The position numbers and the translations under genes were made by a program. From Pocillopora verrucosa (Eukaryota > Cnidaria > Anthozoa > Scleractinia > Pocilloporidae): a stretch of DNA of 64,000 bases. The stretch covers positions 23,342,725 to 23,406,724 of the forward strand of contig NC_089318.1 of NCBI RefSeq assembly GCF_036669915.1, given 5' to 3'. Positions 53,253 to 64,000 of this stretch are shown piece after piece. The notes beneath the pieces are model-generated. The model saw only the letters and a list, made by a program, of their open reading frames with translations. It did no database searches and was not told where the DNA came from. Positions within the stretch are counted from its first letter, which is position 1. The number at the start of each line of letters is the position of its first letter.

Positions 53253-53825
53253 TAAGCTAAGACAATAGCCTGGAGTGATTTCAAAGCACGATACCCAAAT
53301 GCAGACTTGAGCAAGTTCAATGCCCAATCGTCGTTCAATGATGAAAGACAGGCAACAGGTGAAGTTTACTTCGGTCGATCAGATGGAGTTCAGTCGAGCG
53401 TCTCAGGATCAGACAGTAGATATTTGGAAGATGACATGAAGAAGGCACTTGGAGTTGGAGGTTTTCCCATGAACTCACTCGGAATCGAATAGAAGAAGGA
53501 AGTGCCAGCAGTTCCATCGAACGTGAATGACGTCGGCCGCTTGAATGAGGAGATTGAGATTTGTGTTACCCCATCCCAATACTTTAAAGCAAAATTCAGA
53601 GGAATATTCACAAGAATGAAAATCCAGCACTCTTCAGGTACAGGATCAAATACATGGCTTGCGAGACCAAATATGAGCTACTGGTCTCAACAGCTCAACT
53701 TCGCAGTATGGTGCGCAAGAACAGGCTGTGGAATATCTCGTGAAGTGTTTGATAAGAATTGCAGAACAGATCAAGTCGTTTCTGATGTTTCATATATACT
53801 TCACGGTCAGAAGGATTCTCTTTGA
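53253..53825 (+). pseudogene. Decayed ORF of a virus-like element (unit 1)
   Basis: One reading frame runs from about 53253, is stopped by TAG at 53490-53492, and continues in the same frame to about 53750. There a frame change is evident, because the coding-like composition moves to another frame. Motifs such as FKARYPNADL and YWSQQLNFAVW look protein-like. The family is not identified with confidence. By company with the units to the right I treat it as part of a DNA-virus-like or Maverick-like element. Confidence 0.45.
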
Positions 53826-53934
53826 GATGGGTGGAAGTAAATCGGCTGCTCCAGGTGACCCATAAAGATAAATGATAATTGTGGCACGCCATCGTTCAAA
53901 CGAAAATGTGTGTAATTTGGAATTTCATCACGTA

Positions 53935-54149
53935 CAGACTTCTGCTTCAAAGAAGGTGATGATCACGGTCTCGGATCCGTTTCCATTAATGTGACAATAC
54001 TTGGACCGTCAGCAACTTCAAACTCTTATCCTGGTAATAACAAGTTCAGCGATGAGAGAGGAAAAGCTATCAAAGGCAATCTGATTTATTTCATCCGGAG
54101 TGACAACAAAAATGTTGAAAATCAGTTTGACTTTTTCATGGCAAATCAG
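53935..54149 (+). pseudogene. Decayed ORF fragment of the virus-like element (unit 2)
   Basis: A frame with GDDHGLGSVSINVTILGPS and NQFDFFMAN lies between unit 1 and the minus-strand ORF and is probably the continuation of unit 1 after frame loss. From about 54150 it overlaps the opposite-strand ORF. Confidence 0.3.
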
Positions 54150-54404
54150 TTAGAAGGTCTGACGCAGGCCGGGATGGCGGGATTGAATCAGCCGATTGAG
54201 GCATTCGTCTATTGCATTCTCGGTGCACAAGCCTCCACTATTCATTGTGGTCATTTCATATTGATCACCTGAGGGACCGGGAGTTGAATTGTAATGAGGA
54301 TTAAGGGTAAAGTGTCCTGTTGTATTTCCATCATCTTCATCATCTCCATCATTTGTATTTCCTTCTTTGTCAAGCATAGCACCAGTATCTCCAAATTCTG
54401 CCAT
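54150..54404 (-). CDS. Short acidic ORF of the virus-like element, head to head with the capsid-like ORF
   Basis: The ATG at 54404 opens an 84-codon frame with an acidic DGDDEDDGN run and PGPSGDQYEMTT. It starts 21 bases from the ATG of the plus-strand ORF at 54426, so the two share a divergent start region. The frame is lost after about 54160, so it is probably truncated. Function unknown. Confidence 0.4.
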   Translation of the reverse strand: MAEFGDTGAMLDKEGNTNDGDDEDDGNTTGHFTLNPHYNSTPGPSGDQYEMTTMNSGGLCTENAIDECLNRLIQSRHPGLRQTF

Positions 54405-54425
54405 TTTAAATGAAATCTTTTAAAA

Positions 54426-55596
54426 ATGGAATTCAGCGAAAAAACCAAACTAAGTTTTGAAAAAAAGAGGTCAAACGCCCTTAAAGCGGACCGTATAATT
54501 CACAGAGTAACATTTAACTCCAATAGGGCATCTCAACGTGGGACACTTAGAGTCCCAGTTACAGGATCTATTTCACTCATCTTTGACTTGGCAGCCAGTG
54601 GTCACGCACACAATTATATCGTGAATAATGTCGCAAGAGCTCTTGCTGACAGGTTGACTGTGAAATTCGCGGGAGAAATCGTGCAGGGCATTGATGGTTA
54701 TGATCCTTTCGAGCTCTATGAAGACCTCCTCTTGGCTGAGAATGAGAAAGCAAGCATGATCAGAGAAGGTATTCAGCCTGCTGATCTTTCCAAGATCAGA
54801 TGCAATGCTGAAGATAAGAATAAACGAGGAGTTGACAAGGAGAATAAGCTCAACGATGTTTATGAGAACAAATATAGGATTCCATTGGATTATGAGATTC
54901 TAAAGGATGATGGAGTCTTCCTCCCAAGAGCTCTTTCTGATAAGTTTTTCGAGCTCAGGCTTGCACCCGTCGGCAGGGTTGTAATCGGATCTGATGAGGC
55001 ACAGCTCGCCTTTGAATTGACTAACATCCAGCATGAGTATGAAGTCATTCACTGTCAAGAACTCGCTGATGAGGCCTTGTCTAACTACGAAATGGAAAGA
55101 GACCAATGTAGGAGCAAGTAACTCATCTCAAGACAATCTCAGTCGATAAGGGATCAGACACGATCTTCAGTGAGAGCATCAATGTTCCAAGGAGGTCAAT
55201 GAAGGGACTTCTTCTTCAATTTTACGAGCCATATGTCGCTGGTGCGATAGACAGTGAGAAGACATTTAATCCTGACATCACTGAAATGAAGGTAATTGTC
55301 AATGGAATCCCTAATAAGGTTTACAGTCGAGGAAGGAAGACAAGTGGGAAGAGGTCTTTAAAAGATTTGAAAAGGAAAACAGCGAGATGAATGCAACAGA
55401 CTTTTATGCCGGAGACAGATTCGGTCTATTCATCTATCTCAGGAGTATGAGAGACAGTAATCTTCATGAAAATGGATTGAGATTGGTGAATACGAAGGAA
55501 GGAGTTCAGCTCGCAATCAACGGGAATGCGTCAAGCTCAGGGAATATTAAATGTCACATCTTCATCCCCTCAGACAATATTCTTAGTATGGTTTGA
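54426..55596 (+). pseudogene. Capsid-like ORF of a virus-like element, broken by frame changes
   Basis: A 231-codon frame opens at 54426 and ends at 55121. Coding-like sequence moves to another frame near 55110 (open to 55390), then again near 55345, giving an end at 55596. Together this is the span of one ORF of about 390 codons with two frameshifts. The beta-rich, charged composition and the arrangement (divergent with a short acidic ORF) recall capsid-type proteins of DNA virus-like elements found in many anthozoan genomes. This assignment is tentative, and no polymerase or integrase was found nearby. Confidence 0.4.
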
Positions 55597-55907
55597 TCGT
55601 CCGGGTGAGTGTAGTCCTAAGAAGGACTGTTGTCGGTACTGGTGACTGGAAAGGAAAGGAAAAGCGTCCGGCTCAGAGAATGTCAGTTAAATGTCACATC
55701 AGTCATCCTCTCAGATGCTCAGCTCAACATCATCCAACGTGAGCCTGAAAGCCTGAATTATTAATGAAATAACTTCTCATTTACAAAGACACGATTTTGA
55801 CAGAAGAACAAATCAAGGCACATCACGACTTCTCAGCGAGAAGATACAACATTGATATGCTGATGACGATATGCTGATGACGCGACAAGAGAATCATTAG
55901 AGATGAT

Positions 55908-55975
55908 AATATTCACACCCTCTTCAGAACTCACGAGTGACACATTCTCAATAATCTGAAGAGGGTGTGAAATTA
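55908..55975. repeat. Hairpin at the end of the virus-like element
   Basis: TTCACACCCTCTTCAGA and TCTGAAGAGGGTGTGAA are exact inverted copies separated by about 27 bases, about 310 bases after the last element ORF. Confidence 0.85.
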
Positions 55976-55984
55976 TTCAATACC

Positions 55985-56150
55985 TGTGAACAATTCAAGT
56001 TGCCTTTAAAATCAAGGTTGTCTCCAAAATGCTCAAAAAGCCGTTTATTTGAAATCAAGGTTGATTTCAAGTCAACCTTGATTTCAAGGTTAAATTCATG
56101 ATTTGCCTTTAAATAAAAGTTGCTTTTAAAATGCGCCAGAAACCCCATTT
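55985..56150. repeat. Nested inverted repeats (AATCAAGGTTGA family)
   Basis: GAAATCAAGGTTGA / TCAACCTTGATTTC form a hairpin at about 56051-56085, flanked by GTTGCCTTTAAAAT-like repeats on each side. Confidence 0.75.
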
Positions 56151-57009
56151 TCTATCTACTGTCTTTTGTTTTACCCTTTGTTTAACTTTGAATAATGTGC
56201 TAGATTTAGAACTAAGGACGGATTCCGATCGATGTCGGTGACATTACGTGGTTTTGTTCCGAAGCGTTCTGTGCTAGTTCATTCTTGAAATGGCTTGCCC
56301 ACCGCTGGGTACCTCCTTAGAAAGCGAACAAGATCATGAAATATTAGGTTCAATAAAGTTGTTGTCGTTGAAGTTTACGGTTGGCTGCTATCAGCAGAAC
56401 TTGAATAGTTTACTTTCCTTCGTCTGTAAAGTTATGTGAAATTATTTGCAGTTTCCTGGAACAGGACATAATTTCCTAATGTTTTACCGGAATGATTTTA
56501 GGTTCATAGGATGAGTGAAGAAAATCAGATTCCATTCTACCGTTTGCGGTTAGCGTCAAGTTTAAAAACATATTTGTTTTACAAGTAGGCAAGACCGCCC
56601 GGCTACTTTTCGAACAATTTGATTCGTTCTTGAATCTTAAATGTGAATGTAACAGTACGACTAAGCGAAACCATTTTACTGTTATCTGAAATGTTGAGCG
56701 ACCATTACCAACAAAAATTTACATAACTCCGCTCACCGTCAACACGGCGTCGTTATCAATTACATAAGTAAACTACAACGAGCGTCTGTCAAAATTGTCA
56801 TGACGATCATCATCACATAGCGCGTAAATGAAATAGATAAGAAATCTTAACCTTGGGAGAAGATCGGCACAGCTCTTTCCTCAAGAAGCAGATTTCTTCT
56901 TGTGATTCTCCTCTGAGAACGAAGAATCTGGAATAACAAATTCTTCTCTGAAGAGACATGAATCTTTCAGTAAGAATTTAAGTTCACTTCAAAAGAATTG
57001 AAATTCAGA
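56151..57009. other. Gene-free spacer
   Basis: No supportable coding region or structured element seen. Confidence 0.5.
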
Positions 57010-57735
57010 GTGATCGATGAAAGTAAAGTGAGAGAAAAGAAAGAAAGTTATCAATCTACAACTCACACTCATCCATAAAATCAAGTTGCTGTATTTTGTA
57101 CTTGAATATTTCCCAGACTAATTGCCTGCAATCAAGTTACCAACACCTCTTTCATTCAACGGGTGATACACGCTAATTCATGATTGCAGTGTACTCTAGC
57201 TTAGCTTTCGTCAAATGTACATGTCACGCATCGAAATATATGCACGATAGAGAATAGAACGAGGAGATCTTCCCAAAACCAATCGGAAACTAGTTAGTAA
57301 ATAACGGTGTTGTAGACCTAAAAGGGGATTCAGTCTGAAAATTAATTCACACCTCTGTCCGTCGTTATCCACTCCAAAATTTGGGGAATATAGATCGATA
57401 ACGGCGCACTTTCTTCCAGACGGTATATATACATACTAAGAGATTTTACGCTGTTAGTTAACGCTTAAAATCTTATAGTATGCACACCGACGCAGATAGT
57501 GGCATAAAATTGTTCAGTCAGAAGACTGTGTTAGTCACATGTTAATTAAAACCGTTATCTAATTACCGTAAAATTTATTATTACTTGCAGCTGTAGCTTC
57601 AGTCAAGTTTCGTCCACGATAATAAGAGTCAAAGATAAAAACTTCCAATGTCACTGGTTTACATACCGTTTTAGGTAATGGAATGTTGGAAAAGTTTTCC
57701 ATAGATATTCCTTTTTAAAAATTATCTTACGAGTA
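57010..57735. repeat. Local duplication, copy B (interrupted by an insertion)
   Basis: Second copy of 52320-52870, interrupted by the insertion at 57383-57569. Same orientation as copy A, 4.7 kb away, with the virus-like element between the copies. Confidence 0.88.
57383..57569. mobile_element. 187 bp fold-back insertion with 7 bp target duplication
   Basis: The segment is flanked by AAAATTT at 57376-57382 and 57570-57576 and is missing from the paralogous site in copy A (near 52685). It contains GATTTTACGCTGTTAGTTAA and CACCGACGCAGATAGTGGCA, the signature of the larger element at 10524-11164. Confidence 0.85.
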
Positions 57736-59615
57736 ACACAGTTCCGAATAGAGGTGTGAGAATGAGTATAGGTTTGGATATCGAAATTGACTGGTCTGCT
57801 TTGAGATCAAAGACAACATCTTGATAAAGTTACCTGAAATCGTAGCCAGCAACAACTTAAGTGGTAAGGAATGACTATGGGTACAGGTGAAAAGCGAAGT
57901 GTTTGGCTCAACTTGGCTCGATGAATCTTCCAGGGTCGTAAGTACAGAAGATCTGAATTCCTAATATGGGTGGATACCAAGTGCGTATTTAAAAATATCA
58001 CGCTATGACGTCAGTATGACCTTACTTATTTTCATTGCCCCTCTGTCTTCTCCGCGCTCCTTTCGCGCGCGTCCTTTTGCTCGCAAGAATCCTGCCCATT
58101 GGGTGTTATTATAGGCCTTGCGCAATAATTTATTACTGGCCTGAAAATAGATAAACTGACATAAAATGTTCATTAAACTGTTAGGTATTAGATACATTAG
58201 CTTCAAAAATGAATTGGAAACTGTTCATCATTTTTACCCTCAACCCTTAATTACTTTTCCCGATTTTTTTCTGTGTTTTTCCTTCCGCTTCTACTCCTCT
58301 CCCTGACTTGTGGTTAATTGTCTCACTGAGTAACTTCCGTACTTGACCGGATAAATGGATGAAAAGTTAAAAAAAAATAAAAATGAAAGAACATTAATAA
58401 AGAGAAAATGAACCCCTAAGTCACTGCACTATTATAGTACATACATGGACTGGAGAAAAATATAAAAGCACATGAAAATTTTCCGAATAGAATAGCCTTT
58501 AAGATCATACTTCCAGCTATCATCTTCTCTTCCACACAAATTTATCACTTTATGGGGTATGCAAAAATGTACTTGAAAATCACATTTTGAGATCTAAAAA
58601 GGCAATTGAAAAACTAGATTATCAATTTGATATTCCAGAGATAAGTAAAATACAAATTCCTCTCAAAATGAATGAAATGCAAAGTTAGTCATCGGCTTCA
58701 CATTAGATACTTATTCACTATAAATTGCTGGATTTATGGGTTTTATCCCCTCTTCCCTAGTTCATTCTTGGTTTTTAAAATATCTTGTAAAGTATTAACT
58801 TTTTGCAAGATATAATCAAACTCTCATTCCATTTCCTTAATTTTTATTTTCATTGCAGTTCAAAATTACATAAATTGCATGTTCAATATGCCATCACAAG
58901 TAAGGTAATATGCAGGACTTTTATTTTCTTTAAAATATTCCTTAATATGTAGACATACAACAGTGAAAGGAAAATTAACTAGTTGCTTGAAATCAATGCT
59001 TTACTCTTACATGTTCAGTTAGTTGAAATTGAAACCTACTTCTTCTACCTCGGTGCCACAACATTTCCTTATCATACCACTAGTCAAATAAGATTTGGTT
59101 TCACTTCAACAGAGTATAACCTGTAATCTACAAGTATTGCATTACAACTAGCATCAAAGACATTGTTTTAACATTTGACTCTCAGGAATGATCAGCATGA
59201 CAATTCTCCTAAACGTAAAGGTAATGAGAATGAACAAAGAGATCAAGATGGGGATGTGGCACTGATAAAACACTCTCTTCTCAGGAATAACCAGAAAAAT
59301 TATATCCACTGGTCTTAAATTCTCTCATCTAATGACAATTAACCTTCAAATTAGCATGTGTTCTAAAGCTACAATGAAAAGCCCAACACTGATTACCCCA
59401 GAAGGACAAAGGTCAAATTTAAAATAAACATTATACAGTGTCACACAAAATAAAATAAACAGTAGAGTCTTGCAGTGATAATTAAAAAGAACAATTAACT
59501 CTTAAATCATAATTAATATATGAAAATTTATATTCAGTTGCTTTCACTTCCGTCATTTCTGTTTAGTAACAACCATTGCTGACAATACTTTTCAAAACTG
59601 CTTAATTACAAGATT
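57736..59615. other. Gene-free interval downstream of the RBR ligase
   Basis: No supportable gene. About 59170-59345 has weak similarity to the dispersed ~200 bp repeat. The short open frames here lack domain features. Confidence 0.5.
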
Positions 59616-62600
59616 TCAATGATACTCATTCACTCTCCTGCCAATTGAAAGAATACACTTCTTACCAAACTTAATAAAATATATCAGTTTTGATAAAATT
59701 TCTCTCCTAGTAAGACAACAATTCAAGTCATGAAGGATATTTTCCATTCTCTCCACAATAAAAAACAACCTGCTAAACTCCAAAGCAAGCTTCTTACTAC
59801 AGCCCACAGCACCATTTGAAAATGACAACCTAATTGCCAGCCCCTCTAATGCTAAATGTGCTTGGAATTTAAAATTGAACACTTTCTTTAACAGATGGAC
59901 AGCATTATTCTCACAAAGCTTCTTGAGCTGCTGCTCTGTACAGCTTGTCTTTTTTAGTTCTGGTCTTAGGGGAAAGCATTTAGAATAAATGTTAAGGTCA
60001 TGTTCTATCTTGTCAAGTTTTCTGTGGATCTGACATATCAAACTTGAAGCCCTGGCAACCCGACTTGTAACTGCAATATGCTGATAAGACACACTGTTTA
60101 CACATTTTGTGGTCAGCTGAATTTTTGTCAGTTGAACAAGTCTACACTGAGAGTGATTAATAGTAGACACTGACCAGTCTTGTAAACAAGACCAACAGAA
60201 TTCCTTGCGACAGAAGATGCATGTCATATGATTACAACCAAGACCCTTTTCTACAGGGTAATAACAGGAGGGACAGCGCTTCACTTGTACACTGGTAATC
60301 AGCTCTTTTTCCTTCCTTGTCGCAAATCGAGCATAAGATGCATTCTTTTGCCTGAACTCCCGAGCTTCCTCACAGGTAGCTGGCCAATGAGCATCTTCCT
60401 GGCACTTGAAACACCACATGGTACCACAGACACATGCCACTGGCATAGGCTGGACACTACCACTGTGTTCTGCATAACAAGTCTTGGAGGAGTCTTGAAT
60501 TGTTGTTGCATTGACAACCAACTTGCACCGGTCTGCAGGGCACCATTTCCATTTGGGGCTCATCTCCAGCATGGTGTCCACCCTCTTTGCCAGAAGCCGT
60601 TCAAACAGAGATGGTGCAAGGGACATCAAGGTAATATCATCAACTGCTATGCTACACTCATGCCCAGGGCACCTCAGTTTCATTTGGCCCAGATCAATCT
60701 GGGTCTTCAAATGGACTTTCCAACAACTGTTACAGAACTTATGGCCACAGCCATTCAAGGACAGAAATGGAATGATGCCATCATGCTCTGAAACACAAAA
60801 TTTTCTTGATTCTCAAGACCTGATCATATTATCCAACTGGTTAAGTTGAAGCAATGAATGCAAACACTAAAGCTGAGCTCTAAAACATTATAGGAAACCA
60901 CTGAGTAGCTAGACATTGTTTTCTAAGGACTCAGGGTTGTATCAAACCTTTAACTCCCATGAGTGACCAAGACAGAATTTCTCTTTACAATATCAAAACA
61001 ACATCAACCAGATGAGTGATGAGAATAAAGAAAAATATCAATTTGGGGATAATTAGTTGATCCAATACTAAATTCTTTGAACAAACATCATAAGAATTGT
61101 ATGGTTGACGGTAAGGAGAATTACTAATTTGATCTGGAAGTTAAAGGGTTAAAAAGGTTTCATGCAAGAATATCAACCCTGTTGGGAAAAATGCTATCTT
61201 GGTACCATTTTTTATAAAGCATTAAAACTATTCCAACCTCATAAATGACACTTTCCTAATTTTTGGTCATCCTGTTTAAAAATTCCCTTTTCATTCCCTT
61301 CCTTTAAGAAATTCAGCCAATTAGGGAAATTGTGCATAGAGAAAGTATATAAGCAAAGAAAAGTGAACAAAAAAAAACATTGATGATACAAATCAAGTAA
61401 TAATAAATATAGCTCATATCAGATTCTGAAATATGTGATATTTAATTACTCTTTCAAAAACAATTCTTTTAAAATCACTACTGAAAAAGTTTTCAGATAA
61501 ACACAGATCAAGAAGGCAGGAGGGTAATCAAAATAATGCTTAAATGATACATGCTGGACCTTCCAAAAATAGTCTAATTTATCAGTCACATATACCTGAA
61601 AGCTTATCTTTGTCTTGAACCTCTTGGAAACAGATTCCACAAGATTCCATCATCACAGGATTGCTATCCAAAGGAACAACGGCAGTGGATGTCCCTGGGT
61701 GGCATGTGACCTCTGAGAGACATTTCTTTATCTGACGTTTGGCTGTGTGAGATGAGAATGTTTTTGATGTCCATCCACACAGATCTTGGAAAACATCCAG
61801 TGACAGCCTTGGTTTCCGTGGCTCTTTGCAATGCACCTTCACACTTATGTTCTTTGCCAGCTCTGAATGAAAACTAATGGCCATGTCTGTGATTTCTTGC
61901 ATGGTCCAAATTTTCTGATCAGTTTGCATCATACTGATCTGGGAAATAAAATCCTTGACAGTTTTTTCATAAGCATCGTTGTCTCTGTAAACAGCCATAC
62001 TCATTACAGCTTTTACTTCACCTGAGTGGCACCTTGCATGGTCCTTAAGTATTCTGAAAGCGATAAAGACTTCATCACCAGTGGTCAGGGGTATAAGCGA
62101 TGTTAAACTGAGGGCAAAAGTTCTGGGGAAACTAGAACCCTCCTTGTACATGTGAGGCCACTGTTGTGCAAGGGTCTCTGGCATAATTTCTTGCTTTCTC
62201 ATCGTAAGGACAATGCCTTCATCAGTGTCTGAACTAGAACATTCCACTAGATCAGAACAGGTTTTAAGTAGTGGTACAGACTCATTGGCTGCTTTGCTAC
62301 TTGAAACTGAAGAGACAGCTAGGTTTCTTGCACGACGACGCCTTTGCTTACCCACTTCAGGATTTTGATTTTTCTTGTTTGACTGTTTATGTTCTTCTCT
62401 GGAATCTAAAAGGGAAGATCCTGCCTTGATTTCCTCCAAGTACTCCAAATGCATTTGGTGCATTTCTATATCATCACTAACAAGGAAATGCCTCTTTGAC
62501 TGTACTGGATCAATCTGTTTCTCCCTCCAATTTTTGTTCAGAGAAGACCTTTCTTTGCCATAATGTGTTTGTAGAACTGGTTTAGATTTTTTCATGAGCA

Positions 62601-63234
62601 TGTTCAGGTCAAGGCTTGAAGATCTGTCCAATTTCCCTCCAAAATCCTCCTCAAATTCACTGTCAAAGTCAGTTTCAACCAGATCGTCATCATAATCTTC
62701 ATCATAATCTTCAAGTAAGCAATCAGTGGCGGAAGAAAAGTTACAACTATTTTTCTTCTTTTTTCCATGATGACCAGAGGGTTTCTTGGGTTGTTTCAAC
62801 CATGATGCTGAGGGATTCGGGTAGGTTACCTCAAACCGAGATTTGATCTCCTCGTCGTCTCGAAGTAAATCTTTTGAGTGTGCTAACTTACATCTGGGTT
62901 TGCGCGACGTGCCATTTTTGGAATTGAACACAGAGATGCAGTCTGCTCGAGTATGTTTCCTGCCGCTTGCGCTCGCAAAGCGCTCGACCAACACAAGTTC
63001 TTCATCGAATCCAGCGCTAACACAGCTGGTCTTGATTACTTCCGGAAGGAGCCAACGATTGTGTTTTCCCAGTGAGTAGGTAATCGCTTCTTCTACACGT
63101 TGATTTTCTTCCTGGAGCGAACTGACGCCTGGAGAGTGTATCAGAAGTCCTTCGACTCTTCCACCTTTGATCTGAGAAAACTTAGATCGAAAAGTTCGTC
63201 CTGTACGGCCTGATTTTCCACGTTTCCCCTCCAT
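59616..63234 (-). CDS. RBR-type (RING-IBR-RING) E3 ubiquitin ligase
   Basis: Two exons on the minus strand, 63234-61596 and 60787-59616, join in phase to 936 codons plus stop. Residues 1-530 are a basic, then acidic, largely low-complexity region (acidic run DYDEDYDDDL). The RING1 cysteines are split by the intron: CGICF at 532-536, then CGHKFCNSC and CPGHEC. An IBR-type zinc domain follows (WKWCPADRC; CVCGTMWCFKCQEDAHWP). RING2 is CPSCYYPVEKGLGCNHMTC with the expected catalytic Cys at about 731 next to His733. RBR ligases pass ubiquitin from E2 to this cysteine and then to substrate. The C-terminal ~180 residues are helical and could be an Ariadne-like regulatory region, but orthology is not assigned. 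All zinc ligands appear present. Confidence 0.92.
60946..61152. repeat. Dispersed ~210 bp repeat in the RBR gene intron
   Basis: AACCTTTAACTCCCATGAGT at one end and GGAAGTTAAAGGGTTAA at the other, with GATCCAATACTAAATTCT inside; same family as 23112-23322. Confidence 0.88.
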
Positions 63235-64000
63235 AGTTGAATGTCCTTCTTCTCAACCGTTGTCTATGAACTGATTATCTTTTAGAGTAAAGGGAAAAAA
63301 CTCAAACCTGATAAATAAGTCAAACATTTCTCTTTTATAGACGGTCAATTTAGCCATTGCGGTGTACGTCTCTGTGATGGTGTAATTCGGTGTTGTCCAT
63401 ATAAATTCATCTATGATTGGCTAAGAAATTTATCGTCCAATAATCTTATGCGTACTAATATGACTCCTTGCTCAGAATCCTATTTTTAGTAACATTCTTC
63501 TAAGAACACCGTTACGTGACATTTGTAGTGACATACTTGATTCAGTTGAGTTTGAAACTTATTGAAACAAATAAAAACATGAAAAATATACAAATACGTA
63601 GACATGAATCAACACACAAAAATACGTACGTAAGTCAATTAAGGACAAATGACTAATCAAAGTAGAAACGAAAGAAAAAAATAAATGAATTTAGGTAGAA
63701 ATATAATTACAATTTATTTTGAATTTTCAAAGCATAATCGAATAGAATTCAATTTGGACCCTGCAACACTCAGGTTTTTTCGTTTTAGTTAACAAAAGTA
63801 TAAATTCAGAGAGTGGTTCAACTCTAACAAACTGAAGCTTCGACGAAATCAAAACTTGTGTAATTCGTAATCCCCGCCAGCTTTCCTGAGTTATGTAAGG
63901 AAATTTAATCAATCGATCACAGGGAAAACCTGGAATGTGTTAAAATGTTTTTAAGAGTATTCTAGATACTAGTGAGCCAAATTTTGTTTTGGTGTTGTAC
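63235..64000. other. 5' flank of the RBR ligase; no further gene seen
   Basis: AT-rich sequence without a supportable coding region. It must contain the RBR promoter, but no element is assigned. Confidence 0.5.

Noticed and set aside
54251..54448. Methionine-rich minus-strand ORF
   Set aside because: Shifted-frame shadow of the acidic ORF starting at 54404.
58003..58206. 67-codon minus-strand ORF with a basic KGRARKERGEDRG run
   Set aside because: No splice context or neighbouring exons; probably repeat-derived.

Overview
The window looks like nuclear DNA of a cnidarian, most likely an anthozoan such as a stony coral. Reasons: it is AT-rich with many small exons and GT-AG introns; it holds families expanded in anthozoans (filamin/NHL proteins with a DZIP3-type HEPN domain, nucleoside-phosphorylase-fold proteins, TRADD-N-like repeats, a ShK-type cysteine domain); and it is full of short fold-back repeats and a tRNA-like SINE head. 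The taxon is inferred from gene content and style only. Exon boundaries were found by hand from splice sites and reading phase and may be off by a base.

Left part (1-28,000): two paralogous minus-strand phosphorylase-fold genes (about 9501-2022 and 27841-22021) flank two paralogous plus-strand HEPN/B-box-like/filamin/NHL genes (11943-14186 and 17216-19305). The first of these HEPN genes is cut by one in-frame stop. Bases 1-1860 duplicate the downstream flank of that gene, so a further family member probably lies just left of the window. The first phosphorylase gene lacks the membrane-anchor exon present in the second; the same intron holds a 3.6 kb block bounded by inverted repeats with a small gene inside.

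Middle part (28,800-44,810): a secreted HHIP-like protein (minus strand; folate-receptor-like domain, glucose/sorbosone-dehydrogenase propeller, ShK-type tail) is divergent from a complete 17-exon monoamine oxidase (plus strand, 520 codons).

Right part (46,800-64,000): a minus-strand gene combines a membrane segment, one diverged and three exon-repeated TRADD-N-like domains, a filamin repeat and an NHL propeller. Next come a decayed virus-like element (53,250-55,975), a local duplication of about 0.55 kb (52,320-52,870 and 57,010-57,735), and a two-exon RBR E3 ubiquitin ligase (63234-59616, minus).

The HEPN-NHL, phosphorylase-fold and TRADD-N/NHL genes all use modules seen in innate-immune or conflict proteins. 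Read together they suggest a rapidly evolving immune-type locus, but the sequence alone does not prove a shared pathway. The rest is repeats, fold-back elements and gene-poor DNA.
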